NCBI RefSeq assembly: GCF_024347455.1
Contig: NZ_AP025483.1
Location: 1,674,001 to 1,738,000, forward strand
DNA: 64,000 nucleotides
DNA from: Vibrio echinoideorum
GTDB taxonomy: Bacteria; Pseudomonadota; Gammaproteobacteria; Enterobacterales; Vibrionaceae
Direction: 5' to 3'
How positions within the stretch are numbered: the stretch's first letter is position 1; each line of letters begins with the position of its first letter. Shown here piece after piece: positions 6,042 to 14,753 of this stretch. The translations under genes were made by a program, and so were the position numbers. Below the pieces are notes generated by a model. It saw only the letters and a program-made list of their open reading frames with translations, was not told where the DNA came from and did no database searches.

Positions 6042-7543
6042 AATGTCCTCATTTGTCCCAAATAGAAATGTCCCGTTGTTAGGTCTTTCGACTGGAGGTT
6101 TTGAATGGTTCGGTGAGCACTGGGTTGATGGCTCGAGGGGCTGTTTGAAGGGCTCTTTGTTGTGCACGGCGCTTGGGCGCTTTCTTACTGCGGGTTCGTT
6201 GCTGTTGTTGTTCGAATTCTTCTTGTTGTTGCTGAGCAAATTTTAAAACTTGGCCGAGGCGTTTGTTGTCGACGATTTGGGTTTGTTGAACGTGCTCGAG
6301 TTTGTCGAAGGTTTTGAATTCGAGTTTTCGATGCCCGTATTGGATGGCGATTTCACCGTTTGGGTAGTCGAGTACCTTGACATGTTCGTGCGCTAGTCGG
6401 CTGTTTTCTTCAGTAGGTTCAATGAGATAAATCACTTTATCGTATTGAAATGTCAGCGACTTTGAGAGCTTGCGGGTTTCTTGCCAACTGAAAATATCGT
6501 CGAGTTCTTGCTTGGACTCTCGAACCGGACGATGCATGTTTTTTGGGTATTGAGCGGGCTTAGCAAAGCGATGGTTAAAATCGGCGATGAAGTAGGGAAG
6601 CCAGGCGTTGGCTTGTTCGATGGTGTCGATACCTTGTAAGCGCATCTCTTTAACCAGTCGGTCTTGCAGCGTGAGGTTGGCTCGCTCAACGCGGCCTTTG
6701 GCTTGGGAGCTGTTGGCACAGATGAGTTCTATCGCCAGTTCTTTCAACACGCGCCCGTATTGAGTTTGGCCAACTTGTTTGTGTTTCTCCTGATTCACTC
6801 GAAAAATAGAGTGCTTGTCACTGTAAAATGCGATGGGCTTACCGTGCTCATTGAGGTATTCACGCGTGGTCATCATGTAGTCAAACGCGGATTCTGTCTC
6901 GCTGAATCTTAGGTTCATCAGACGGCTAGTCGCATCATCAATGAACACCAATAGGCAGCATTTGTCACAGCGGCCTTCAAACCAGTCATGATGGGAGCCG
7001 TCAATTTGGATAAGTTCACCCAAGCAATCACGACGGTAACGAGGCTGATAGACCCGAGGTTTGCGTTGTGAATGTGGAAGCCACAGTCCGTCGGCGATCA
7101 TCCATTGACGTAAAGTTTCGTTTGATATGGGCAAGTTGTGCAGCTCAGATAACTTTTCTTGAGCGAGTGTTGGTGAGAAGTCGCTGTAGTTTTCACGGAC
7201 AAGGCTTAGCACCGAGTTTCGATAACCACTTGAATAACGATGATTGCTAGGCTTACCGCGAGCGCGATGAGCCAATCCGTTCGCACCGTATTTACGAAGT
7301 CGGTTCATCAGGCGTTGGATGTGACGGACACTCAAGCTGAGGATCTCGGCAGCATCGGCCCGACGTATCCGTCGCTGACACACATCTTCAATTACTTTAA
7401 AACGATTGATCTCTGAATCACTCATAGTCACCAGCATGTTGTTATGTCCATAGCGTTTACCAATATCAATTAAGCCTAGTGGTGATGAGCTAAAGGGACA
7501 TTTTAACTTTGGAAAATAGTGACATTACAACTTTGCGCTTACA
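6025..7543 (-). mobile_element. ISNCY-family insertion sequence (ISDol1-like), 1519 bp
   Basis: The element carries one transposase on the minus strand. Its ends both begin TGT on their own strand and contain repeated AATGTCC(C) motifs, for instance TTAAAATGTCC near both ends. It is flanked by the 5-base direct repeat CTCTT at 6020-6024 and 7544-7548, read as the target duplication. The uninterrupted equivalent, CTCTTAGTGCG, can be seen at copy A's end (2349-2359). The insertion lies immediately left of dif. Confidence 0.8.
6079..7437 (-). CDS. ISNCY-family DDE transposase
   Basis: The 452-aa protein has an N-terminal helix-turn-helix (RRIRRADAAEILSLSVRHIQRLMNRLRKYG, residues 18-47) and a GxxGLxxRxRGKPSN segment. 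A DDE integrase core follows, with QIDGSHHDWF, LLVFIDDATSRL and a late glutamate in QAKGRVERANLTLQDRL. The layout matches ISDol1-type ISNCY transposases. The C-terminus is Gln-rich and basic (QQQQEEFEQQQQRTRSKKAPKRR in two parts). It appears intact. Confidence 0.88.
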   Translation of the reverse strand: MLVTMSDSEINRFKVIEDVCQRRIRRADAAEILSLSVRHIQRLMNRLRKYGANGLAHRARGKPSNHRYSSGYRNSVLSLVRENYSDFSPTLAQEKLSELHNLPISNETLRQWMIADGLWLPHSQRKPRVYQPRYRRDCLGELIQIDGSHHDWFEGRCDKCCLLVFIDDATSRLMNLRFSETESAFDYMMTTREYLNEHGKPIAFYSDKHSIFRVNQEKHKQVGQTQYGRVLKELAIELICANSSQAKGRVERANLTLQDRLVKEMRLQGIDTIEQANAWLPYFIADFNHRFAKPAQYPKNMHRPVRESKQELDDIFSWQETRKLSKSLTFQYDKVIYLIEPTEENSRLAHEHVKVLDYPNGEIAIQYGHRKLEFKTFDKLEHVQQTQIVDNKRLGQVLKFAQQQQEEFEQQQQRTRSKKAPKRRAQQRALQTAPRAINPVLTEPFKTSSRKT

Positions 7544-7548
7544 CTCTT

Positions 7549-7576
7549 AGTGCGTATTATGTATATTATGTTAAAT
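7549..7576 (+). other. dif: Chromosome 1 dif site (XerC/XerD dimer-resolution site)
   Basis: Left arm AGTGCGTATTA, 6-base centre TGTATA and right arm TTATGTTAAAT match the Vibrio cholerae dif1 site as I remember it, with two substitutions. Host XerC/XerD resolves chromosome dimers here under FtsK control, and IMEX phages integrate here. Its position at the right end of the phage array is what Xer-mediated integration would leave. A 5-base remnant (CTCTT) is all that separates it from the IS. Confidence 0.88.
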
Positions 7577-7678
7577 TTGAAATGTATTAACTTCTGTTCA
7601 TCAACTTCCCCGCGTCTCTTCTGGAACAAAGCATTGAACATAACTTATTTACCATAAAATATATAATAATCAGGTATT

Positions 7679-7695
7679 TAATCCTTTCAGGATTA
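7679..7695. promoter_or_regulatory. Operator-like palindrome upstream of the integrase gene
   Basis: TAATCCT-TTC-AGGATTA is a perfect palindrome with a 3-base centre, about 70 bases before the integrase start. It resembles the two phage operators at 3470 and 3521 (TAATCYTGTAGGRTTA). Control by the phage repressor is an inference. Confidence 0.4.
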
Positions 7696-7762
7696 TCTTC
7701 CTGGTTATTAATAGCAACTGAATAATTGGTTACTTTGACAGGCAAAATCTCGTGTCCTACAT

Positions 7763-9055
7763 TTGTACATATACGCTAAATCTCTAGTTGGTGATTTGTA
7801 CATGTATAAAGTCGAAAATTGTAATGATGAGTTCTACTGTCTCTTCGATTTGGAAACAGCAACGACACCGTTATTGGCGCTAAGGTATCTTGAGTCCGAG
7901 TTGTTAGAAAAAGCCTTAGGCACACAAAAAGCCTATTTGGAATCAGTAAAGCTGTTTTATGATTTCTGGTTAGCCAAATTTGGCGTTACGCTCGATTACT
8001 CTTTTCATAAAAGTGAATATACCAACGTTACCGCTATCGCCGATCAAGTGATCGCATTTTGGGATTACCTACTCGCTGGCAAATTGATTACCAATGTTGT
8101 GGCGCTACCGAATGGCAACATTAAGGCATTTAATAAAGTTAAAGCTACTTCAGCGAAACGATGTCGCGATATTTGTCAATTTATACACTTTTTATCGGAT
8201 ACCTACCTTAACTCAGGTTATGTCTTTGATGACTTAACGACTCTAAGACGCTATCGAGCTGATGTCAAAGTTCAGCTCGATGAGCTAAAAAAGAAGTTTT
8301 CTCAATGGCTTAGGTCTAATAAAGAATCAACTTCTTATGATCATTTACGTAGTCTTACTCCAGAACAATTCCAAGACTTTATTCAAGTTATTACTCCCAA
8401 TAAAGCAAAGCCAAAACTCGCAGGATTTGAGATTTTGCAGGTCAATGCTCTAAACCCAATGATTAGCTTTGAAGTTCAAATGCGTAACTATGTTCTCATT
8501 ACTTTACTGGTTCGCTATGGATTACGTATTGGAGAATCCCTACTTCTGCGAGAGAACTCCTTTCTCCCTTATCGATTGGATGAATCAAGATTCTTGATGA
8601 GAATTAGAACGTTTCAGAAAGAAGACTTAGATGACAAAACTATCGATGATGCACGTACATATAAACCCCAAATTAAGACTGTGGATAGTGTCAGAGATAT
8701 TGATATATCAATAGCTCACTACAAGCAAATTATGTTTTATTACAGATACATTCGTCCAAAAAATTGTGACCATAATTTTATTTTCTCTTCGTCTATGAAG
8801 CCGTATAAACCGATCGCCTACTCTACCGTAATGTCAGAATTTAAAGCGTACACTAATAGTTTTAAGGAAAGTTTCCCACTACATTTTGATACCCATTATG
8901 CTGAATCTATTGAAGGTGATATTACCCCGCATTGGTTGAGACACACTTGGGCATATGGGACATTATGCGTCATTTATGAGGAAGTTAAGAGAGAGTACAT
9001 AACGTCTGGTGTAGTGAATTTTGATCCGCACCAGAAGTTTTGGACACTGAGTTAA
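7763..9055 (+). pseudogene. Tyrosine recombinase, C-terminus truncated by IS3
   Basis: This is a phage-integrase-type tyrosine recombinase. A core-binding region (residues 30-200) is followed by a catalytic domain with the first Arg in RYGLRIGES (about 250-258) and the HxxR box in HWLRHTW (H390, R393). The true sequence ends at residue 426, where the IS3 end begins (9041), and the last four residues come from the IS. The second His/Trp and the catalytic Tyr are missing, so it should be inactive. An alternative start is the ATG at 7802. It may have mobilised the adjacent defence island. Confidence 0.8.
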
Positions 9056-9083
9056 GTGAGTACAATCACTAACGAGGTGAACA

Positions 9084-9368
9084 ATGACAACTAAGAAAAC
9101 ACGAATTAAACATGCTCCTGAATTTAAAGCCGAAGCGCTTAAGTTAGCAGAGAAAGTCGGTGTCGCTGCCGCCGCACGACAGCTTTCGCTATATGAATCT
9201 CAAATTTATGGGTGGCGTAAAGCCGTCAAAAAAGATGCGAAAATCAGCGATAGAGAAAAGGAACTAGCCACTGAAAATGCCAAACTCAAACGATTATTGG
9301 CAGAGCAAGCTGAAGAGCTAGATATCGTAAAAAAGGCCGCCACCTACTTCGCGAAAAATCTAAAGTAG
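9084..9368 (+). CDS. IS3-family transposase OrfA
   Basis: The 94-aa product is a typical OrfA: an HTH (FKAEALKLAEKVGVAAAARQLSLYESQIYGWRK) followed by a leucine-zipper segment (REKELATENAKLKRLLAEQAEELDIVKKA). The run A6G at 9329-9335 is the likely -1 slippage site, and the orfB frame is open from it. OrfA itself looks intact, but the OrfAB fusion cannot be full length because orfB is interrupted. Confidence 0.88.
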   Translation: MTTKKTRIKHAPEFKAEALKLAEKVGVAAAARQLSLYESQIYGWRKAVKKDAKISDREKELATENAKLKRLLAEQAEELDIVKKAATYFAKNLK

Positions 9369-10029
9369 ATTGCTATGAGTTTATGCTCGAACACCTGATG
9401 CAGTATAAGGTTGTCCGTATGGCTAAGGTGTTTGGGGTTTCTCGAAGTGGGTTTTATTATTGGATTGATAATCGGCATAAAGTCACCCAACGCAACGAAC
9501 ACCGAAAGCAGCTTGATAGCAAAGTTCGTGAAGTCTTTGATGATAAAAAGGAGCGTGATGGTGCAAGGCGCATTCAAAAAGAACTTGAAGAAAATGGTAA
9601 TAAACACGATGTAAAAACCATCGCCGCGAGCATGAGGCGTCAGGGGTTAGTTGCGAAGGCCGCCCGTAAATTCAAATGTACGACAGACAGTAAGCATAGA
9701 CTTCCTGTAGCCCCGAATTTGCTTGAGCAAGACTTTAATGCGACAGCACCAAACCAAAAATGGGCTGGAGATATCACTTATCTAGCGACAAGCGAAGGCT
9801 GGATGTATTTAGCCGTTGTTATCGACTTGTACTCACGGCAAGTAGTTGGTTGGTCAATGAGTACCAGAATGACCGCAACTCTGGTCTGTGATGCGCTATC
9901 AATGGCATTGTTCCGCAGAGGCATGCCAGAAGAAGTGATTATCCATAGTGTGCGTATTTCGGTGATTGCGATCGCTCGTTTCGGTTTATTCCGATCACCT
10001 GATCCTACCGTTTTTCTCTCTTCTTATTT

Positions 10030-10770
10030 TTACTCTAAGTGATCGGATTGCGCCAGTTTTCTCATTGACTCACCTCCCAGTTCTATTCTATGACTATTGT
10101 GTACTAACCGATCCATTAGCGCGTCCGCGACGGTGGCGTTGCCGATCATGTTGTACCACTCCCTTACAGGTAACTGGCTGATGACGATTGTGCTGCTGTT
10201 TTGATAACGCTCTTCCAGCACTTCTAATAAGTGACCCGCATGCTCTTGAGTGAGTTTTTCCATCCCCCAGTCGTCGAGGATCAGTAAGGTTTTCTTAGCC
10301 AGCGATTGGAGTTGCTTTTGATAGCTACCATCCAGACGACCAGCGGTCAGGTCGTCAAGCAAGCGAGTTAATCGGTAGTACTTAACCGTTTGTTGTTGGT
10401 CACAGGCGCTGGTTGCCAGTGCGCAGGCAAGATACGTTTTGCCTGCGCCTGTTGGGCCTGTAACCAAGATGTTCTGGTGTTTGTATAGATAACTGCCCGT
10501 CAGAAGTTCGCTCATCTGTTTACGATTGAGGTTTCGTCCCTCCTTATAGATGAGTTGGCTCGGCTGCGCATCTACTCTCAGCTTGGCTTGTCGTTTTAAG
10601 CGTTGGATTTTGCTCTGATTGCGATTCAAGATCTCGCTTTCCAGAAGTAGGCTTAGCCTTTCCTCGAAGTCCAGTTCTGCGTAGGTGGTCAGTTGCTCTT
10701 GCTGCTGCTCTAATGCTTTCGCTACATGGCTCAAGCGTAGGGTTTTGAGTTGGTCGTTCAGTGCATTCAT
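10030..10770 (-). CDS. istB: IS21-family ATPase helper IstB
   Basis: An AAA+ ATPase that helps the IstA transposase select targets. Walker A is GPTGAGKT and Walker B is LLILDDWGMEKL. The N-terminal helical region MNALNDQLKTLRLSHVAKALEQQ is typical of IstB/DnaC-like helpers. I chose the ATG at 10770 because a strong AGGAGAAAGG ribosome site precedes it; an upstream ATG at 10821 would overlap istA. It appears intact. Confidence 0.9.
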   Translation of the reverse strand: MNALNDQLKTLRLSHVAKALEQQQEQLTTYAELDFEERLSLLLESEILNRNQSKIQRLKRQAKLRVDAQPSQLIYKEGRNLNRKQMSELLTGSYLYKHQNILVTGPTGAGKTYLACALATSACDQQQTVKYYRLTRLLDDLTAGRLDGSYQKQLQSLAKKTLLILDDWGMEKLTQEHAGHLLEVLEERYQNSSTIVISQLPVREWYNMIGNATVADALMDRLVHNSHRIELGGESMRKLAQSDHLE

Positions 10771-10780
10771 ATCCTTTCTC

Positions 10781-12313
10781 CTAGTGATAACTGTTCGGGC
10801 CACGAACATTGCTATGAACAAGATTTGGCGTACTCGTGTTGTCTTTACTCAGTTGTCCTTCACGATTGTTTTTCAACAAATTGCTGATGAAGGTGTAATT
10901 GGATTTTGTCAGCATCAGCGCATCTTTACAGGCTTGCTCTAGGCGCGATTCGCCATAGGTTTTACTGAGGCTGAGCAAGCCAAGGCAGGAACGATAAGAC
11001 TGCTCTGGATGAGGCTTGGAGTTCAGCATCTTATTGACGACTTCTCGTGTGGCTGGGCCGATATTGGCTCCCCAGCTAAGCAAGCGCCCTGGCGACCACT
11101 TCTGATGTTGATGGTTGCTTGGCATGTGCTCTGGTTGGGTGCTGTTTCCTCGCTCTCTTTGGCTACGTGGATGCTGGGCCACCAAGTTACCTTGATGGTA
11201 GATCTGCACCAGGCGATTAGAGGCTTCCAACTCGACATGGTGACCAACAAGTTGATGGGGAACCGAGTAGTAATGACGGCGATATTCGATGTGATAGTCA
11301 GGGCCAACTTTGGCTCGTTTAGTTTCGGTATACAGGTAACGCTGCCTAGGCAGTGGCTTTAATGCAGGTTTGTCGAGTTTATCGAACAGCGCTTGGCGGC
11401 TGGCGCCATACTGTTTCATCTCACGCTGATTTAACTCATTCATGAGTTCACGGATGGCGAGATTCAACTCTTTAAAAGTGTGGAAGGCTTGGTGTCGCAA
11501 CCGCATCATGATCCAGCGTTCTACTAGGAGCACGGCATTCTCTGCCTTGGCTTTGTCTTTCGGTTTGTAGGGGCGAGCAGGCATCACGGCTGTTTGATAG
11601 TGATTAGCCAGCTTTTGATAGCTGTCGTTCAGTCTCGGCTCATAACGATTGGCTTTGGTGACTGCGCTGCGTAGGTTATCGGGAACTAAGAGTTGTGGTA
11701 CGCCACCGAAGTGTTCGAACGCATTCGCATGCGCCTCTAACCAGTAGGGCTTCCCTTGGCTGGGGAAGGCTTCAACATAAGTGTAATTGGACGCGCCTAA
11801 AGTCGCGACGAACACCTCCGCTTCGCGCACTTCGCCTGTGTCAGGGTTGACCACCTGAAGCCGAGGCCCACAGTAATCGATAAACAGTTTATCACCTGCA
11901 ACATGAAGCTGGCGCATGCTGCGTTTTTGGGTTTTGAACCAACGAGTGAAGTGCTCGCAGAACTGAGTGTAAGCGTAAGCTTGCTCTTGATATTGCTCAT
12001 GATACTCCTGCCAGAGCAGCATCTTTGTCATACCTTTACGCCTGAGTTCGACTGCGTATTGAGTGAAGTCTGGCATAACTTTATCTCGACTGACTTTCTT
12101 GCCGTGATACAGCGTCTGTGTGAGATCTGCATCGCTGCAACTGTCGGGTAGAGGCCAACCAAGTTGGCTTTGTTTAAAGCGAGTAAGGAGTTCTGATACG
12201 GTGGACGGGCCGAGTTTAAGGCAAGAAGCGATACCACGATTTGAGAGACCGCAGTCGTATTTAAGGCGTAATACCTCTTTGATTTTGTTCATTGGAGTTC
12301 TCTTTTTGGCCAT
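10781..12313 (-). CDS. istA: IS21-family transposase IstA
   Basis: The 510-aa protein has an N-terminal HTH (IKEVLRLKYDCGLSNRGIASCLKLGPSTVSELL, residues 11-43) and a DDE core with the first Asp in DKLFIDYCGPRL. FGGVPQLLVPDNLRSAV and the KDKAKAENAVLLVERWI helix carry the other acidic residues. It is followed at 10 bases by istB. Full length for the family, so this element is probably active. Confidence 0.9.
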   Translation of the reverse strand: MAKKRTPMNKIKEVLRLKYDCGLSNRGIASCLKLGPSTVSELLTRFKQSQLGWPLPDSCSDADLTQTLYHGKKVSRDKVMPDFTQYAVELRRKGMTKMLLWQEYHEQYQEQAYAYTQFCEHFTRWFKTQKRSMRQLHVAGDKLFIDYCGPRLQVVNPDTGEVREAEVFVATLGASNYTYVEAFPSQGKPYWLEAHANAFEHFGGVPQLLVPDNLRSAVTKANRYEPRLNDSYQKLANHYQTAVMPARPYKPKDKAKAENAVLLVERWIMMRLRHQAFHTFKELNLAIRELMNELNQREMKQYGASRQALFDKLDKPALKPLPRQRYLYTETKRAKVGPDYHIEYRRHYYSVPHQLVGHHVELEASNRLVQIYHQGNLVAQHPRSQRERGNSTQPEHMPSNHQHQKWSPGRLLSWGANIGPATREVVNKMLNSKPHPEQSYRSCLGLLSLSKTYGESRLEQACKDALMLTKSNYTFISNLLKNNREGQLSKDNTSTPNLVHSNVRGPNSYH

Positions 12314-12847
12314 TGTCGCTTCCTTTCCTTCTTGTTTAAGAAGTAAAGAATAGCGAGCTATTGATTTAAAAGAGAAAAAGGAAGGATTTCGGCCATTACG
12401 ATCGCGGTTTTCGCTATTCCGATCACCGATTTCGGAGTTTGACTAAAAGTGATCGGATAATCGCGGAATCAGTGATCGGTTTAAACCGAAATGGGTGATC
12501 GGATAATCCCGAAATGACTGATCGGAATGCTCCGAAATATGCAATAGTGATAGAGGTAGCCAATATTGTTCAAAAGACTACCGCGACTTAATCGCAGCTC
12601 ATAATCTAAAGCAAAGTATGAGTAGGAAGGGAAATTGCTGGGACAACGCTTGTGTTGAAAGCTTTTTCCACTCAATGAAAGTAGAAGCCGTCCAATACGA
12701 GTCGATAATGACCCGAGAAGAGATGCGTCAAGCACTCTTTGAATACATCGAAGTTGATTATAATCGAACAAGAAGGCACAGTGCTCTTGGGTATCTAAGC
12801 CCAGTTAACTTTGAAAAACAATATGTCGCTTAATGCGGTGTCCAGTC

Positions 12848-13891
12848 TTACTGGAGCAGATCATAATATAGTTCGTTCACCGTTTGTTGAAGCTCTCTTA
12901 CTTCTTCAATTAGTTGCTCAAACTGATAAGGAAGCTCACCATTGGGAAACATATCCGCCATAGATTCCCAGTCACTTTTATAATGTGAATTCATTTCCTC
13001 ACATACAGGGATTAACTTAATCGGCCCTGACCTCGCAGTTATACAAGACTCTTCGTGAGTTTTATAGTGAATGTCAGAAAACTCAACATGTTCAAAAAAC
13101 AGACCACTATCTTTGTAATATTCATTGTCTTTTTCATGTAATTTCAAAATATCGTAAAGATGCCTAGCATACTTAGGTTGTTTTTTCTTTTGAGTAAGGT
13201 TTGTATGAACACCAAACATTTTTTCTAGCATTGTTCTTTTAGGAGACAGAGCAACCACCTCAAAACCAAGTTCATCTTCAAAAGCGTCTAGGCAATCGCT
13301 CAACATATGGTTTATTGGGATTATTTCTGTTGGGGTATTGTCAGAACGCCCCCCAGTTTCAAGCAACACTCGCGGACGAACTGCTGTACCATACTCTTTT
13401 TCTTCTAACTCTTTAGGATAGTAGATCGCAATATTAAGAGGTGTTTCACTTTCAATCTCTAAACTGACTCTGTCTTCAATTTCGTGCAATCGTTTTTCTA
13501 AACGCTCATAAAGACTTTCTTTGATGTATTGCTGTGCATGAGCATCAATTTCTAGAGCTTCTTCAAGTCGCTTTTTACGGCCAATACCTTCCTGTCGAAC
13601 TACTTTTTCTTGACCTAAAAGATCTAATGAAAAAGAAAGGTCGATATCTTCGGACATACGATTTATTACATTAAAGCATTTGGAAAGCGAAGTGCCTCCT
13701 TTGAAGATAAAAGGATGTTCACACTTCTCTTTTAGCTCTGGAGCTATTTCCATATAGAGGATCTTTAATGTCTGAGTCACCCAAAAGTCTTTTTCTATTA
13801 TATATGCAGGTAAGCCCAAGGGATGTAGCTCTTGGGCAGTTAAAAAAGCCTGTGCACGTTGTTCTGAAGTATATTTAAATAGTTCGCTCAA
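12848..13891 (-). CDS. abiEii: AbiEii-type nucleotidyltransferase toxin
   Basis: The 347-aa protein has the DUF1814/AbiEii nucleotidyltransferase signature FIFKGGTSLSKCFNVINRMSEDIDLSF (about residues 62-88), with the GGTSLSK loop and the DIDLSF acidic pair. AbiEii-like toxins transfer nucleotides to RNA targets and block growth during phage infection. It is paired with the DUF6088 protein upstream (6 bases apart). The stop codon lies only three bases from the IS3 end, so the extreme C-terminus could be truncated, but the length is normal. Confidence 0.82.
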   Translation of the reverse strand: MSELFKYTSEQRAQAFLTAQELHPLGLPAYIIEKDFWVTQTLKILYMEIAPELKEKCEHPFIFKGGTSLSKCFNVINRMSEDIDLSFSLDLLGQEKVVRQEGIGRKKRLEEALEIDAHAQQYIKESLYERLEKRLHEIEDRVSLEIESETPLNIAIYYPKELEEKEYGTAVRPRVLLETGGRSDNTPTEIIPINHMLSDCLDAFEDELGFEVVALSPKRTMLEKMFGVHTNLTQKKKQPKYARHLYDILKLHEKDNEYYKDSGLFFEHVEFSDIHYKTHEESCITARSGPIKLIPVCEEMNSHYKSDWESMADMFPNGELPYQFEQLIEEVRELQQTVNELYYDLLQ

Positions 13892-13897
13892 TGGTTA

Positions 13898-14563
13898 CTA
13901 CCTTACAGTTAACGACTTATGAACCCATTTCATTGACGGAGATAATGCTTTAAAGAACTGTTGCTGAGTTTTAGACGTGAGTAGAGAGGTAAATTTTTTT
14001 GTTAACTCGTTTTTGTAGAGTTCTATTCCACTCTTATCCATATGACTCACTGCACTCCAAAATAGCAAGGCAGTTTCTCGTTGATTGTCATCAGTAACTT
14101 TGAAGTGCGCGGCAAAATAGTGAAGAGACTCTTTGTACTCAAATTTTACATTTTTCACATTGTACTTTGAGCGGACTCTTTCAGAAATAAAATAGCTTTT
14201 CACCATAGGAAGTTGAGTATCTAAGCCTAAAGCATTTACAGCAGCTACTCCCGCAGGAATTACAGTCGCTTTTTTAGTTTTCGTTACTGACTTAACCAAC
14301 TCATCCGTTTCTATAGGTAAACGACCAAAAGTCCCTAATCTTGGACGATAATATGCACCATAAGACAAACGAACTAATTCTTTGTTCTTAACAAGACGAC
14401 TTAAAGCTCTGAGTGCAGCGGATTTTTCTTTGTCAGAAATCCCTTTTTTTTCTATAAGCTGAACTGTAGTGAATACGCGTCCTCGTTGTTGGCAGTTAAC
14501 ATAAGACTGAATGATGTTTGCAGTAGTACTATTGGGTGTAGTCTTTGCTGGTATAGTTCTCAT
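13898..14563 (-). CDS. AbiEi-like antitoxin (DUF6088-type, winged helix)
   Basis: The 221-aa protein has an N-terminal winged-helix region (VFTTVQLIEKKGISDKEKSAALRALSRLVKNKELVRLSYGAYYRPR, about residues 32-77), the layout of DUF6088/AbiEi antitoxins. It precedes the AbiEii toxin gene in the same operon. By analogy with AbiE it should bind its own promoter and counter the toxin without forming a tight complex (type IV). The AbiEi label is by analogy; the domain match is by eye. Confidence 0.72.
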   Translation of the reverse strand: MRTIPAKTTPNSTTANIIQSYVNCQQRGRVFTTVQLIEKKGISDKEKSAALRALSRLVKNKELVRLSYGAYYRPRLGTFGRLPIETDELVKSVTKTKKATVIPAGVAAVNALGLDTQLPMVKSYFISERVRSKYNVKNVKFEYKESLHYFAAHFKVTDDNQRETALLFWSAVSHMDKSGIELYKNELTKKFTSLLTSKTQQQFFKALSPSMKWVHKSLTVR

Positions 14564-14753
14564 CTTCGCAACTCCATTATGAACTTGATAAGTATATTTT
14601 GGACTAAGATGTCCACTATTGCCAGTGATTTTGTATTGTCGATGACTACTTGTGACAGTTGATTGACTAGGAATCGTTCTGGGAGTTAGGGATTAACATC
14701 AACTAAAAAGGGCTTGCGATCAATAATTAGGTTGTTGTTTTACAAGGTGAACC

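Larger units (their letters stand above)
9951..12543 (-). mobile_element. IS21-family element, 2593 bp
   Basis: It carries istA and istB on the minus strand. The ends are inverted: left TGCGTATTTCGG and right, read inward, TGCATATTTCGG. The repeat ATAGTG at 9945-9950 and 12544-12549 is the target duplication. Excising the element plus one repeat restores the IS3 orfB frame. Several copies of a GATCGGNNNNNCCGAAAT-like motif lie inside the right end (12440-12540) and two inside the left, as expected for IstA binding sites. Confidence 0.9.
9335..12833 (+). pseudogene. IS3-family transposase OrfB, interrupted by IS21
   Basis: The first part (to about 9950) has the HTH_21 region and the first catalytic Asp in QKWAGDITYLATSEGWMYLAVVIDLYSRQVVGW. 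The reading then enters the IS21 element. The second part (from 12544) continues in register with DRGSQYCSKDY, SMSRKGNCWDNACVESFFHSMK with the catalytic Glu, and the RRHSALGYLSPVNFE end. The rejoined sequence would be a complete DDE transposase. As it stands it is inactivated. Confidence 0.85.
9041..12844 (+). mobile_element. IS3-family element, split by a nested IS21-family element
   Basis: The ends are imperfect inverted repeats: left TGGACACTGAGTTAAG and right, read inward, TGGACACCGCATTAAG. Removing the nested element leaves about 1.2 kb, normal for IS3. It has orfA, an A6G slippery run for -1 frameshifting, and orfB. No target duplication is seen (TTT on the left, GTC on the right). With the integrase 3' end missing on the right side, this suggests a deletion or recombination next to the IS. 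Confidence 0.82.

Noticed and set aside
9038..12847. Target-site duplication for the IS3 element
   Set aside because: Flanking triplets are TTT and GTC. They do not match, so no duplication is claimed.
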